In this document: piece after piece, positions 1-5,493 of the stretch
Numbering within the stretch: the stretch's first letter is position 1
How the letters are laid out: each line of letters opens with the position of its first letter
Origin: Desulfobacterales bacterium
GTDB taxonomy: Bacteria > Desulfobacterota > Desulfobacteria > Desulfobacterales > JASFBJ01
NCBI GenBank assembly: GCA_030149585.1
Contig: JASFBJ010000245.1
Coordinates: 1 to 5,493, forward strand
Length of the DNA stretch: 5,493 bases
Direction of reading: 5' to 3'
Made by a program: the position numbers and the translations under genes
The notes under the pieces: model-generated
Databases searched by the model: none
Told to the model about the DNA's origin: nothing
What the model saw: the letters and a program-made list of their open reading frames with translations, nothing else

Positions 1-152
1 CTTGAAATAGCTCGCTATTCCTGCAACTTTTGTAATTTTAGATCGAACAAACCTATCCTAAATCTGTGCGCCTACTTGTGGAAGTTATTTCGTCCCCGTT
101 CCTGAGTCCCGATAACAGAATTATTTTAAAGGGCCTGAAATAAGACTCTACC
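1..152. other. Non-coding region downstream of rnfA; possible dispersed repeat
   Basis: This stretch follows the rnfA stop codon and contains no ATG on the minus strand and no plausible gene on either strand. rnfB usually follows rnfA directly, so a non-coding stretch here is unexpected. It contains short self-complementary pieces: AATAGC (6-11) facing GCTATT (14-19), ACTT/AAGT around the tetranucleotide GTGG near 73-84, and two similar pyrimidine-rich words, GTCCCCG and GTCCCG, near 92-111. The texture resembles intergenic REP-like or transposon-derived repeats seen between genes in Desulfobacterota genomes. With only one partial copy visible, repeat status cannot be shown from this window. 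Confidence 0.3.
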
Positions 153-728
153 CTAAACCATTCCTTTAAAAGCAAAAAAAGTAAGAGATAAAATGCCGGC
201 TGTAACCAAAGCGATTGAGGTGTCTTGCAAGGGTTTGGGGACTCTGGCCAAAAGAATCCTCTCTCTGACACCGGCAAACAGGATTAGCGCAAGGCCAAAG
301 CCTATTGCATATGCAAACGATGCCACAAGAGCTTGTATAAAAGTATATTCTTCATTTACATTAATCAGACACACACCCATTACAGCGCAATTTGTAGTTA
401 TCAGCGGCAAAAAAATACCAAGTCCAGCATAAAGGGCTGGAATACTTTTTTTCAAAAACATCTCGACAAACTGTACCAGAGAAGCAATAACCAGAATAAA
501 AGAGATTGTCCTTAGATATTCTAGACCAAATTTGCTGAGAATAAAGGCATTGGTTATCCAGGTAATGGTGCCGGCCATAACAAGTACAAAAACAACAGCC
601 ATGGACATCCCAATAGCTGTTTCCATTTTTTTGGAAGTGCCTAAAAAGGGGCAATTGCCCAGATATTGAGCTAATAAGATGTTATTGACCAGAATACAGC
701 TAATGGCCAGGATTACTAAATCTCCCAT
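153..728 (-). CDS. rnfA: RnfA, integral membrane subunit of the Rnf ion-translocating oxidoreductase
   Basis: RnfA is a polytopic inner-membrane subunit that pairs with RnfE, and in the Rnf/Nqr family the pair holds a membrane-embedded [2Fe-2S] cluster in the electron path across the membrane. The 191-residue protein has the usual family length (about 190-193) and about six hydrophobic segments. The two cluster cysteines are visible: C26 in the motif NCPFLG and C114 in TTNCAVMG; an extra C120 follows. The paired C-terminal region with FAGVRERI is also typical. The ATG at 728 is preceded by AGGAG (736-740) at 7-nt spacing, which overlaps the rnfE stop, so translational coupling is likely. It is the last rnf gene in view. 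The family is homologous to NqrE, but the neighbouring rnfC with two [4Fe-4S] motifs and the rnfCDGEA order identify Rnf. Confidence 0.96.
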   Translation of the reverse strand: MGDLVILAISCILVNNILLAQYLGNCPFLGTSKKMETAIGMSMAVVFVLVMAGTITWITNAFILSKFGLEYLRTISFILVIASLVQFVEMFLKKSIPALYAGLGIFLPLITTNCAVMGVCLINVNEEYTFIQALVASFAYAIGFGLALILFAGVRERILLARVPKPLQDTSIALVTAGILSLTFFAFKGMV

Positions 729-738
729 TTATCGTCTC

Positions 739-1344
739 CTATTTACTCCCCACAAGATTCATAAGACAAAGCATAAGACCCAGGCCCACAAAAGCTCCGG
801 GAGCCTCAACCATAAAGGTAAATGGTTGATACCAGGAACCTAAAACCGGAATTGTTGTTTCCCAGATAGTTAAAGTGCCGTTGCCGATAAGTTCCCGAAC
901 TGCCCCTAATGATCCCAGTGCCAGCGTAAAACCTATCCCTATACCCAGCCCGTCAGCAAGAGAAGGCAAAATTGGATTTTTAAAGGCAAAAGCCTCTGAG
1001 CGCCCAAGTACAATGCAGTTTACCACGATCAGGGGAATAAAAATACCCAGCTTCAAAAATAATGGATACGCGTAAGCCTGCATTAAAAGTTCTACAACCG
1101 TAACAAAGGTTGCAATAATTATAATAAAACAGGCGATTCTGACCTTATTTGGAATTATATTTCTAAGTAATGAAACTAAAATATTGGAGCAGACCAGAAC
1201 AAAGGTGGTTGCCATTCCCATACCAATTCCATTTTCAACTGTCTTGGTCACAGCCAGAACCGGGCAAAGACCCAGTACCAGGCGAAAAGGAGGAATTTCC
1301 TCCCATAAACCTTTTGTAAACTCCTGAACAATTGATTTTGCCAT
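739..1344 (-). CDS. rnfE: RnfE, integral membrane subunit of the Rnf complex
   Basis: RnfE is the inverted-topology paralogue of RnfA; together they form the pseudo-symmetric membrane core that holds the [2Fe-2S] cluster. The 201-residue product opens with the characteristic amphipathic segment EFTKGLWEEIPPFRLVLGLC. It carries the cluster cysteines C27 (GLCPVLAVT) and C110 (VVNCIVLGR), followed by the conserved acidic/aromatic stretch RSEAFA and the loop GAVRELIGNGT near 147-157. About six membrane segments are apparent. The length is at the short end of the family (about 195-230) and nothing is missing. The ATG at 1344 has GGGAG (1351-1355) at 6-nt spacing, and this SD overlaps the rnfG stop codon. 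The homologue NqrD is the alternative name, excluded by the operon context. Confidence 0.96.
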   Translation of the reverse strand: MAKSIVQEFTKGLWEEIPPFRLVLGLCPVLAVTKTVENGIGMGMATTFVLVCSNILVSLLRNIIPNKVRIACFIIIIATFVTVVELLMQAYAYPLFLKLGIFIPLIVVNCIVLGRSEAFAFKNPILPSLADGLGIGIGFTLALGSLGAVRELIGNGTLTIWETTIPVLGSWYQPFTFMVEAPGAFVGLGLMLCLMNLVGSK

Positions 1345-1354
1345 TGAATTCTCC

Positions 1355-1948
1355 CTATTTCTTAAAACTCTTTAGTTGCTCAGCTATTTGAGGTTTAAGT
1401 TTTTTATAAATTATACCTGCCTGAGTCAACCCCATGGATACACCGCGTGATGTCACGGTTGCTCCGGAAATTGCGTCAACCTGACCTCCGTCCGGTTTAA
1501 CTTTAAACTCATTTATCAAATTCAAATTAGTAAATTGAGACACAAATTTTGGATCGGATTTGGCTTTAGAACCAACGCCTGGTGTCTCACTATGAGTTGT
1601 AACATTGACGCCCACTATTTTATCGGTATCCAGATTTATACCTATCATTAAACCAATATCGCCGCTAAACCCCTTGCCTTCGCTTTCAAAGGCAACAATA
1701 TTTGTTTTCCCATCAATAATTCCAACAAAAAAGTTTCTTTCAACATCGCCGTCTTTAATTTTAAACCTGTCAGCCACTGGATCATTGGAAGCCCCCTGCA
1801 AAATATTTTCAATTGCAGGGCCTTTAACAAATTGAAGTTGCTGGTTTTCAATTTTGTCTTTGGTTCCATTACGAACAGTCGCCAGTAAACCGCCTGAAAA
1901 AGAGCTCAAAATTGTTAATACTACGACCATTTTAATCATTTCGTTCAT
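1355..1948 (-). CDS. rnfG: RnfG, membrane-anchored subunit with covalent FMN
   Basis: RnfG (NqrC homologue) is an electron carrier exposed on the outer face of the membrane, with FMN attached by a phosphoester bond to Thr. Using the ATG at 1948 the protein is 197 residues. It has one N-terminal membrane helix (about 5-25), then an FMN-binding domain with the conserved HSETPGVG segment (119-126) and the flavinylation motif DAISGAT (158-164), so T164 is the predicted FMN acceptor; TSRGV follows as usual. A longer reading frame begins at a TTG at 1957, but the Shine-Dalgarno GGAAAGG (1958-1964) abuts that TTG and sits 9 nt before the ATG at 1948. The ATG start also lies 1 nt after the rnfD stop, which fits translational coupling. 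Flavinylation would need an ApbE transferase, not encoded here. Confidence 0.95.
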   Translation of the reverse strand: MNEMIKMVVVLTILSSFSGGLLATVRNGTKDKIENQQLQFVKGPAIENILQGASNDPVADRFKIKDGDVERNFFVGIIDGKTNIVAFESEGKGFSGDIGLMIGINLDTDKIVGVNVTTHSETPGVGSKAKSDPKFVSQFTNLNLINEFKVKPDGGQVDAISGATVTSRGVSMGLTQAGIIYKKLKPQIAEQLKSFKK

Positions 1949-1949
1949 T

Positions 1950-2909
1950 TTAGACAACCTTTCCGATCGCTTTTGGTCTGATTTTATCCAAAAGTGGACT
2001 GACCATATTCATCACCAGGATTGCATAAAGGACACCATCTATATAAACACCTATATTTCGTATAAGAACCGTCATGATTCCCCCTCCCAGGCCGTAAAGA
2101 AGCATCGGCAATGTGTTTACCGGTGAAGACGAGTCTTCCGTAGCCAGGAAAAAGGCACCGATTAAGGTGTAGCCTGTGAAAAGATGAAATCCCGGCCCCA
2201 CAAAACGGGCGGGCTCCGAGATATTAAATAATAAAGCAGTTATAGAGATGCCAAGCAGAAAAGAAAGGGGAATCTCCCAGCGGATAAATCCCCTCAAAAT
2301 AAGGTATCCACCGCCTAAAATAAGCCCCAGACCAAAAGTGGAACCAATGCCGCCAATCTGGCGGCCGAGAAAAAGATCCAAAATATTAAAAGTGTCAATA
2401 GCGTCAACACCAAAATGTTTCAGGGCCCCCAGCGGATAGACCGCAACAAAATCAAAATTATAGTTGAGCAGGGCCTGATCAAAATCAAACAGGTTTTTCC
2501 AGGAAAGTATAAGGATCAAAACAGACAGAGCCGCTGGATTAAAAGCATTACTGCCAATACCACCGAAAATCTCCTTGCCGATCACAATTGCCACGAAAGT
2601 TCCTGTAATTACAGCCCACCAGGGGGTAGTTGCCGGCAATAACATGGCAAAAATTATTCCCACCATGGCAGAGTTGCCATCCCCAATCGTAATCGGCCGT
2701 TTACTGATCCTGTTCATTGCCAGTTCCCAGAAAATAGCAGAGGAGATTGAAAGGCAAATTACTCCCAGAGCAGGTGCCCCGTAATGAAATAGTCCCAGTA
2801 AAATTGCGGGCAGAGTAGCGAGAATGATATTATAACTGCGTTGTTCAATGCTGCTTCCATTATGCTGAAAGGGGGCATGCGAAACTATGAATTTTTTTTG
2901 ACTATTCAT
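1950..2909 (-). CDS. rnfD: RnfD, integral membrane subunit; canonical flavinylation motif absent
   Basis: RnfD (NqrB homologue) is the large polytopic subunit, normally carrying covalent FMN on the Thr of an (S/T)GAT motif followed by PL, and it is implicated in ion translocation. The 319-residue protein is of normal length with about nine or ten hydrophobic segments. It has the family hallmarks: the GDGNSAMVGI region (76-85), GKEIFGGIGSNAFNPAAL (111-128), a glycine-rich segment GLGLILGGG (193-201) and GPGFHLFTGYTLIGAFFLAT (238-257) followed by SSPVN. In the loop where DG-V-(S/T)-GAT-PL is expected, the sequence instead reads DFVAVYPLGALK (153-164), with Y158 in the position of the FMN-bearing Thr; no other (S/T)GAT occurs. 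The ATG at 2909 lies inside the end of rnfC (8-bp overlap) and has GAGGAGG (2916-2922) at 6-nt spacing. Identity as RnfD is secure; loss of the flavin is inferred. Confidence 0.95.
   Translation of the reverse strand: MNSQKKFIVSHAPFQHNGSSIEQRSYNIILATLPAILLGLFHYGAPALGVICLSISSAIFWELAMNRISKRPITIGDGNSAMVGIIFAMLLPATTPWWAVITGTFVAIVIGKEIFGGIGSNAFNPAALSVLILILSWKNLFDFDQALLNYNFDFVAVYPLGALKHFGVDAIDTFNILDLFLGRQIGGIGSTFGLGLILGGGYLILRGFIRWEIPLSFLLGISITALLFNISEPARFVGPGFHLFTGYTLIGAFFLATEDSSSPVNTLPMLLYGLGGGIMTVLIRNIGVYIDGVLYAILVMNMVSPLLDKIRPKAIGKVV
1958..1964 (-). promoter_or_regulatory. Ribosome binding site that fixes the rnfG start
   Basis: GGAAAGG on the minus strand lies 9 nt before the ATG at 1948 and directly against the in-frame TTG at 1957. 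Only the ATG has workable spacing, so the shorter 197-residue RnfG is preferred. The site is within the last codons of rnfD. Confidence 0.75.
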
Positions 2910-4209
2910 TTGTTTCCTCCTCTTGCTCTTGGTTCTCAGCTTCTTCTAAAGCCGCTTTTGCCAGTTCATATTTTGCCAGCCTGATATACTGAAATACGGG
3001 AATTTTAGCCACACATACATAAGAACATAGACCACAATCAATACAAGACATTAAGTCGTATTCATCAGCCGCTTCTTCATACAGCTCAGCCTCAAGTAAA
3101 CGTACCAGCATGCTGACTTGTATTTTTGCCGGACAAATTCTGATACAATCACCGCAATTTATGCAGGGATAATCAGATGTATGAGAAATATCGGCGGCGT
3201 CCTGAACCATCACGGCATCAGTATCCGGTTGAACCGGAAAATCTTCCGAATAGACAGCGGATCCTGTCATGGGGCCACCAATAATTAACCGGTCACGATC
3301 ATTCAGGTTGATATTATAATGATTAAAAATCTCTTTTAATGGAGTCCCGATGCGTACTGACATAAGTTTTTGCTTACCGGTTTTATCAACAAGAGTTAAA
3401 ATTTTATTTACAGGCAGGCAACCATTTGTAAAGGCATTGCCAATAGCAGCCACAGCTTCAGCCCGTATAAAACAAATTCCAAGATCCATGGGGTCCTTGC
3501 CGGCCGGAACCACCTGTTTTAAAATCTTTTGCATAATAAGATTGGGAGATCCAAAAGGATACACGGCCGAAACATTTTTCACACTTGCACCCAGATGCCC
3601 ATAGCCCTGCAAACTTTCTCCAGGCATGGCCAGAATAATATTTTCAATGCCGGTAGTCTGCTTTAAAATTTTAATACCAGCCTTGATTGCATTAATATCC
3701 GCTTTTACATAGTACAGGTTGGTACTGATCAAAAGGTCAGTATCTCCACCATAAATTATAATGGATTTGGGCGGATTAGCTGAATCACAAAGGGCTTTAA
3801 GAGGAGGTGCGCCAGGAACAAAAGAAAAGAAATTCTTCAGGGTTTCAAGGGTCGGTTCCTGATAAAGGTCTTTAAATTGTTGATCAATTATTTCCTCCTG
3901 GTCAACGTCAATTGCAATAGCAGTGAAAATTTTGCTGAAATCTCCGATGAAAGGCGTAATGGAAGAAATAGTCCCGGTAACGCTTGAAATAACGCAGGCT
4001 CCGCTTTCCTCATGCAACACCAGCTTTTGACCGGTTTTTACCTTATCACCGATTTTGATAAGCCCGGAATCAAGTTTTTCCAGGGCTTCGGGTAATAAAA
4101 GTGTCACAGTGGCAGGTGTTGCGATTTCTTCCGGCACGGGAAGGGTGTCTGTAAGCAGCTCATATTCAAAACAGGGTTTTGAAAAGCCGAAAAAAGATCT
4201 TGTCATCAT
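2902..4209 (-). CDS. rnfC: RnfC-like Fe-S subunit, divergent, lacking recognisable NADH/FMN-site motifs
   Basis: RnfC is the peripheral cytoplasmic subunit that normally exchanges electrons with NAD(H). The 435-residue protein has the expected order: an N-terminal barrel-sandwich-like domain (about 20-100, with KIGDKVKTGQKL), a central domain with YPFGSPNL (217-224), an SLBB-like segment (SVRIGTPLKEI, 284-294; IIGGPMTG, 309-316), and two [4Fe-4S] motifs, C349/C352/C355/C359 and C389/C392/C395/C399. The second motif ends in CV where CP is common. Three usual signatures are missing: the N-terminal GGIHP-type motif, the GLGGAGFPT-type nucleotide/flavin loop (here FSFVPGAPPLKAL, 128-140) and the NGAECEP motif (here YGGDTDLL, 153-160). 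The C-terminus is a short Glu-rich tail. The ATG at 4209 has AAAGG (4218-4222) at 8-nt spacing; a second ATG follows immediately. Gene order makes it RnfC, but NAD(H) as its substrate is doubtful. Confidence 0.9.
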   Translation of the reverse strand: MMTRSFFGFSKPCFEYELLTDTLPVPEEIATPATVTLLLPEALEKLDSGLIKIGDKVKTGQKLVLHEESGACVISSVTGTISSITPFIGDFSKIFTAIAIDVDQEEIIDQQFKDLYQEPTLETLKNFFSFVPGAPPLKALCDSANPPKSIIIYGGDTDLLISTNLYYVKADINAIKAGIKILKQTTGIENIILAMPGESLQGYGHLGASVKNVSAVYPFGSPNLIMQKILKQVVPAGKDPMDLGICFIRAEAVAAIGNAFTNGCLPVNKILTLVDKTGKQKLMSVRIGTPLKEIFNHYNINLNDRDRLIIGGPMTGSAVYSEDFPVQPDTDAVMVQDAADISHTSDYPCINCGDCIRICPAKIQVSMLVRLLEAELYEEAADEYDLMSCIDCGLCSYVCVAKIPVFQYIRLAKYELAKAALEEAENQEQEEETNE

Positions 4210-4242
4210 TGCTCAAACCTTTAAACTTCGCCGTAATAGGAT

Positions 4243-4275
4243 AAAAAAAAAGACAGACAGGAATTTGTCTGCCCC
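4243..4275 (-). terminator. Rho-independent terminator between the cytochrome gene and rnfC
   Basis: On the minus strand the transcript would form a stem GGCAGACA (4273-4266) pairing with TGTCTGTC (4259-4252), eight pairs including one G-U. Two more possible G-U pairs lie below it, and the loop is AATTCC (4265-4260). A run of nine T (4251-4243) follows directly. It begins 8 nt after the cytochrome stop codon and ends 33 bp before the rnfC start. This is a textbook intrinsic terminator, but it sits inside what would otherwise be one operon, so partial termination or a 3'-end stabilising role is inferred. Confidence 0.82.
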
Positions 4276-4282
4276 AAAAAGA

Positions 4283-4666
4283 TTACATTATATGGCAAAA
4301 AGCACATTCGGTGGGACCTGCCTCAAAATCCTGATGGCAGCCGATACATTGATTATGAAGGGCATCCGTTCTATTAGGCGTGTCCTCCTCTTCACTTTCT
4401 GCTTCATGACAGGCGCTGCATGACTCGGGCGTAGCAGTTTCATCATCTTCCAACTCGTGATGACAGTCGATGCAGGCGATTCCATAGCCAGATACCCCCA
4501 AATGGGTTTGATGGTCAAATAATACTTTGCCGGCCACACCTTGAAACATTATTCTGACCGGTTGCAAAGGAGCTTTGGAGGAAAAGGCAGCGTAGCTTAA
4601 AAAGCCCACAATAAAAAGTATAATTGCCAGACCATAAGCCAGTTTCAACTCTTTGGAAGATACCAT
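4283..4666 (-). CDS. Membrane-anchored tetraheme c-type cytochrome (class III, c3/c7-like)
   Basis: This small electron-transfer protein of 127 residues has an N-terminal hydrophobic segment (about 9-27) that acts as an export signal and probably an uncleaved membrane anchor. The exported domain has four heme c attachment motifs: CIDCH (65-69), CSACH (83-87), CIGCH (107-111) and CAFCH (121-125). The only other histidines are H52, H55, H70 and H104, exactly four, so all four hemes can be bis-His ligated; the FxHxxH pattern before the first heme is typical of class III cytochromes. An acidic loop (SEEED, 91-95) separates hemes 2 and 3. It precedes rnfC, and multiheme cytochromes beside rnf are known in sulfate reducers and Methanosarcina, so an electron-transfer partnership with Rnf at the periplasmic face is inferred. 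The ATG at 4666 is the only usable start; AAGGA (4679-4683) lies 12 nt upstream, rather far. Confidence 0.9.
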   Translation of the reverse strand: MVSSKELKLAYGLAIILFIVGFLSYAAFSSKAPLQPVRIMFQGVAGKVLFDHQTHLGVSGYGIACIDCHHELEDDETATPESCSACHEAESEEEDTPNRTDALHNQCIGCHQDFEAGPTECAFCHIM

Positions 4667-4824
4667 TTTATCGGTTAATCCTTTTTTAACTGATTTTTAT
4701 TTCTCGTCAATTTTTATCAATTAGAGAGTATGATTGTTAAACGGACATTTTGTAGCATAATGAGCTTTGGTGTTCAAGTTATTTTTATACTGTTGCCTCA
4801 TATTTTCAGATAAATCAGTAAAAA
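4667..4824. other. Intergenic region upstream of the cytochrome gene
   Basis: This AT-rich gap separates the DUF6125-like gene from the cytochrome gene. It holds the candidate promoter and, downstream of it, a direct repeat TCAATT at 4707-4712 and 4717-4722, with starts 10 bp apart. No convincing hairpin plus T-run is visible after the DUF6125-like stop codon, so readthrough from that gene cannot be excluded. No small gene is supported. Confidence 0.5.
4749..4777 (-). promoter_or_regulatory. Candidate sigma-70-type promoter for the cytochrome/rnf locus
   Basis: On the minus strand TTGAAC (4777-4772) and TACAAA (4754-4749) are separated by exactly 17 bp. Each matches four of six consensus bases of the -35 and -10 elements. 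Transcription would begin near 4742, giving a leader of about 75 nt before the cytochrome ATG. It lies in the only sizeable intergenic gap upstream of the cluster. The region is AT-rich, so chance matches are possible. Confidence 0.4.
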
Positions 4825-5493
4825 TTAAAGTTTAAAACGCCAGGCACAATACCACTCGCCAGGTTTATTTTCCGGCGGGCATCCAATATATTCTGTTTTT
4901 ATTCTGCTGTCGATGGTTCTGGCAAAATATGAATATTCCACAATTCCAACCGATTTACAGGGATATGCCTCCAGCCCTTTACGCTTTCTTGCAACCTGTA
5001 CCCTGCACTCATTCATCTGAAAAACAAAACTATTGGATTTTTCTTCGACAAAGGACTGGGTATTGACATGGGCGTACATTCTAAAATTTAAGGCTTTTTT
5101 CAATCCTGTGAGTCCAGGTTGCTCTGTTAATCCTAAAAAATTTTTAATGGTACTGGCTTCATATGGAGAAAAATGCGCCCAGCAGGAATCATTACAGCGC
5201 TTGGCATCATTCATCCCATGATTAAATTCCACTGACTGAAACCAGACACCATCATTGGCCAGCCAGTTTACAGCCACGGCGTTCATCAGCTCTTTTAAGG
5301 TTTCAGGTGAGAGGTCCAAAAGGGGTTGGGGCAGATCATCCTGCATTTCAAATCCCAATACCTTGCCTATCCTTTTAAGCTGGATATTAATGCTTTTAGC
5401 GGCAGTTGCATTCAAAGCCTCCAAAGCTTTTTCCATCCCCATCTGATGACGGACTTCAGTAAACCAGAGGGCATGGTGAATAATAATCCTGTG
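4825..5493 (-). CDS. DUF6125-like protein of unknown function, 5' end outside the window
   Basis: The reading frame stays open to the right edge, so 222 residues of the C-terminal part are visible and the true start lies beyond it. An internal ATG at 5442 would give 205 residues, but the upstream codons read HHALWFTEVRHQMGMEKALEAL, which resembles the conserved N-terminal segment of DUF6125 proteins (a WF-x-EV-x-x-Q-x-GMEKALE pattern), so translation almost certainly begins further upstream. Counting from the internal Met, family-like features are cysteines C83, C87, C146, C162, C188 and C199, including CRVQVARKRKGL (146-157), YPCKSVGIVEY (160-170), FARTID (173-178) and GCPP (187-190). No signal peptide or membrane segment is visible, so it is probably cytosolic. 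The reaction is unknown; the clustered cysteines may bind metal. It is followed by the likely cytochrome promoter and need not be functionally linked to Rnf. The family call is from memory of its motifs. Confidence 0.8.
   Translation of the reverse strand, partial: HRIIIHHALWFTEVRHQMGMEKALEALNATAAKSINIQLKRIGKVLGFEMQDDLPQPLLDLSPETLKELMNAVAVNWLANDGVWFQSVEFNHGMNDAKRCNDSCWAHFSPYEASTIKNFLGLTEQPGLTGLKKALNFRMYAHVNTQSFVEEKSNSFVFQMNECRVQVARKRKGLEAYPCKSVGIVEYSYFARTIDSRIKTEYIGCPPENKPGEWYCAWRFKL

Noticed and set aside
124..171. Inverted repeat TTTTAAAGG/CCTTTAAAA around the rnfA stop as a terminator
   Set aside because: The loop is 30 nt, the stem is mostly A-T, it includes rnfA coding sequence, and no T-run follows on the minus strand.
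1949..1957. TTG start giving a 200-residue RnfG
   Set aside because: The Shine-Dalgarno GGAAAGG directly abuts this TTG, leaving no spacing, whereas the ATG at 1948 has 9-nt spacing and couples to the rnfD stop.
1854..2126. 90-residue plus-strand open frame
   Set aside because: It is antisense to the rnfG/rnfD junction, with no recognisable motif; both minus-strand genes are certain.
4055..4423. 122-residue plus-strand open frame across the rnfC start and the cytochrome 3' end
   Set aside because: It is antisense to two well-supported genes and the terminator, and resembles no known protein.
4699..4720. Second possible promoter TTGATA...AAAAAT close to the cytochrome gene
   Set aside because: The -10 lacks the important first T, and the site is a weaker match than TTGAAC/TACAAA further upstream in very AT-rich DNA.
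5440..5442. ATG as the true start of the DUF6125-like gene
   Set aside because: The frame remains open upstream to the window edge and those codons encode residues resembling the family's conserved N-terminal segment.

Overview
All supported genes in this window lie on the minus strand and are transcribed from right to left. The core is an Rnf-type redox-driven ion-pump operon in the order rnfC, rnfD, rnfG, rnfE, rnfA (4209 down to 153). A small membrane-anchored tetraheme c-type cytochrome gene (4666-4283) precedes it. Upstream of that is the 5'-truncated end of an unrelated DUF6125-like gene (5493-4825), which runs off the right edge. Moderately AT-rich DNA, a class III (c3/c7-like) multiheme cytochrome beside Rnf, and a DUF6125-like neighbour together suggest an anaerobic Desulfobacterota member, most likely a Desulfobacterales-type sulfate reducer. 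This placement is an inference from gene content.

Layout in transcription order: the DUF6125-like gene; a 157-bp spacer with a plausible sigma-70 promoter; the tetraheme cytochrome; a 73-bp spacer holding a convincing Rho-independent terminator; then five tightly packed rnf genes. rnfC and rnfD overlap by 8 bp, rnfD and rnfG are 1 bp apart, and rnfG/rnfE and rnfE/rnfA are 10 bp apart with the upstream stop codon inside or touching the next Shine-Dalgarno. rnfB, which normally follows rnfA, is not in the window. The 152 bp after rnfA are non-coding and may be part of a dispersed repeat.

In a standard Rnf complex, RnfB takes electrons from ferredoxin. They pass through the [2Fe-2S] of RnfA/RnfE and the covalent FMNs of RnfG and RnfD to FMN, Fe-S clusters and NAD+ on RnfC, with Na+ or H+ translocation. 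Here RnfA, RnfE and RnfG look canonical. RnfC keeps both C-terminal [4Fe-4S] motifs but has lost the recognisable FMN/NADH-binding signatures. RnfD has Tyr where the flavinylated Thr of the (S/T)GAT motif is expected. With a tetraheme cytochrome at the head of the locus, the inference is a modified Rnf that may exchange electrons with periplasmic cytochromes or quinones instead of NAD(H), in the manner of the cytochrome-linked Rnf of Methanosarcina acetivorans. This is the most interesting reading of the window; it rests on reading motifs by eye, not on an alignment.
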